Below are positions 4,844-5,498 of a stretch of DNA of 5,498 nt, piece by piece; position 1 is the first letter of the stretch, and each line of letters begins with the position of its first letter. The stretch lies in the NCBI GenBank assembly GCA_027322375.1, contig DAHVRS010000285.1, forward strand, positions 1-5,498, read 5' to 3'. Source of the DNA: Brachybacterium sp. Lineage in GTDB: Bacteria > Actinomycetota > Actinomycetes > Actinomycetales > Dermabacteraceae. Both the position numbers and the translations under genes were made by a program. Below the pieces are notes generated by a model, which had not been told where the DNA came from, ran no database searches, and was given only the letters and a program-made list of their open reading frames with translations.

Positions 4844-5498
4844 TCAGTCGAGGTAGTCGCGCAGGACCTGCGAGCGCGAGGGGTGACGCAGCTTGGACAT
4901 GGTCTTGGACTCGATCTGGCGGATCCGCTCGCGGGTCACGCCGTAGACCTTGCCGATCTCGTCGAGGGTCTTCGGCTGGCCGTCCTCGAGCCCGAAGCGC
5001 ATCGAGACCACGCCGGCCTCGCGCTCGGAGAGGGTGTCCAGCACCGAGTGGAGCTGCTCCTGCAGGAGGGTGAAGCTCACCGCGTCCGCGGGGACGACGG
5101 CCTCGGAGTCCTCGATGAGGTCGCCGAACTCGCTGTCGCCGTCCTCGCCCAGCGGGGTGTGCAGGGAGATCGGCTCGCGGCCGTACTTCTGGACCTCGAC
5201 GACCTTCTCGGGGGTCATGTCGAGCTCCTTGGCGAGCTCCTCCGGGGTGGGCTCGCGGCCCAGGTCCTGGAGCATCTGGCGCTGCACGCGGGCGAGCTTG
5301 TTGATGACCTCGACCATGTGCACGGGGATGCGGATGGTGCGGGCCTGGTCCGCCATGGCGCGGGTGATGGCCTGACGGATCCACCAGGTGGCGTAGGTGG
5401 AGAACTTGTAGCCCTTGGCGTAGTCGAACTTCTCGACGGCGCGGATCAGGCCCAGGTTGCCCTCCTGGATCAGGTCCAGGAACAGCATGCCGCGGCCG
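4844..5498 (-). CDS. sigA: Principal RNA polymerase sigma factor SigA/RpoD (HrdB type), 3' part
   Basis: This is the C-terminal 217 residues of the housekeeping sigma factor, which directs RNA polymerase to -10/-35 promoters. The 5' part lies beyond the right edge. Numbering from the first whole codon (GRGMLFLDL), region 2 contains [18 protein letters not shown] and the -10 recognition and melting segment [11 protein letters not shown] (33-43) followed by [16 protein letters not shown]. Region 3 follows with [15 protein letters not shown], then the 3.2 finger [17 protein letters not shown] (114-130). Region 4 has [17 protein letters not shown] and the -35-binding helix-turn-helix [19 protein letters not shown] (177-195), ending in the classic [15 protein letters not shown]. 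The sequence is close to what I recall of HrdB and mycobacterial SigA, so this is the essential sigma rather than an alternative one. A perfect hairpin follows the stop codon. Its promoter is outside the window. Confidence 0.97.
   Translation of the reverse strand, partial: GRGMLFLDLIQEGNLGLIRAVEKFDYAKGYKFSTYATWWIRQAITRAMADQARTIRIPVHMVEVINKLARVQRQMLQDLGREPTPEELAKELDMTPEKVVEVQKYGREPISLHTPLGEDGDSEFGDLIEDSEAVVPADAVSFTLLQEQLHSVLDTLSEREAGVVSMRFGLEDGQPKTLDEIGKVYGVTRERIRQIESKTMSKLRHPSRSQVLRDYLD

Noticed and set aside
4773..5384. 380-codon frame that would fuse a long N-terminus to the acetyltransferase
   Set aside because: Its upstream part overlaps sigA in another frame and is a low-complexity Pro/Arg/His/Gly string, and it reads through the terminator hairpin. 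Only the last 176 codons match the GNAT fold.

Overview
The window is high-GC DNA (roughly 70% by eye). Nearly every real codon ends in G or C, and the genes are typical of an actinobacterium. The principal sigma factor tail, a 72-residue zinc-ribbon-like protein and an actinobacterial-type ParE lie close together. The protein sequences fit the Micrococcales, possibly Brachybacterium or Dermabacteraceae, but that placement is from memory and is not proven here.

Layout from left to right. Positions 1-483 hold no convincing gene. They contain one TpA dinucleotide (120-121) and a 48-nt-period duplication. Positions 484-711 (+) encode an unrecognised 75-aa Leu/Arg-rich helical protein with a strong Shine-Dalgarno. 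A G-poor CA tract and a long hairpin (771-807) separate it from the convergent hisF (822-1607, -). hisF overlaps the end of parE (1604-3721, -) by 4 nt, so the two form one translationally coupled unit. The 163-nt divergent intergenic region (3722-3884) carries a TAGGAT element exactly 7 nt before the parE GTG, and a TAGAAA element exactly 7 nt before the ATG of a DUF7455-like protein (3885-4103, +). Both look like leaderless promoters. A second long hairpin (4137-4179) separates that gene from a convergent GNAT acetyltransferase (4242-4772, -). A third, perfect 17-bp hairpin (4787-4824) lies between the acetyltransferase and the 3' end of sigA (4844-5498, -, cut by the window edge).

The genes cover transcription (SigA), chromosome decatenation (ParE, whose partner ParC is not in the window) and histidine biosynthesis (HisF, whose partner HisH is not in the window). 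I see no phage, transposon, CRISPR, toxin-antitoxin or defence module. The window is mainly housekeeping. Its unusual points are in arrangement and expression signals: hisF coupled to parE, the mirrored leaderless start sites, a TpA-free 612-nt stretch around the unknown small gene, and an acetyltransferase start codon only 14 nt beyond the presumed sigA terminator.
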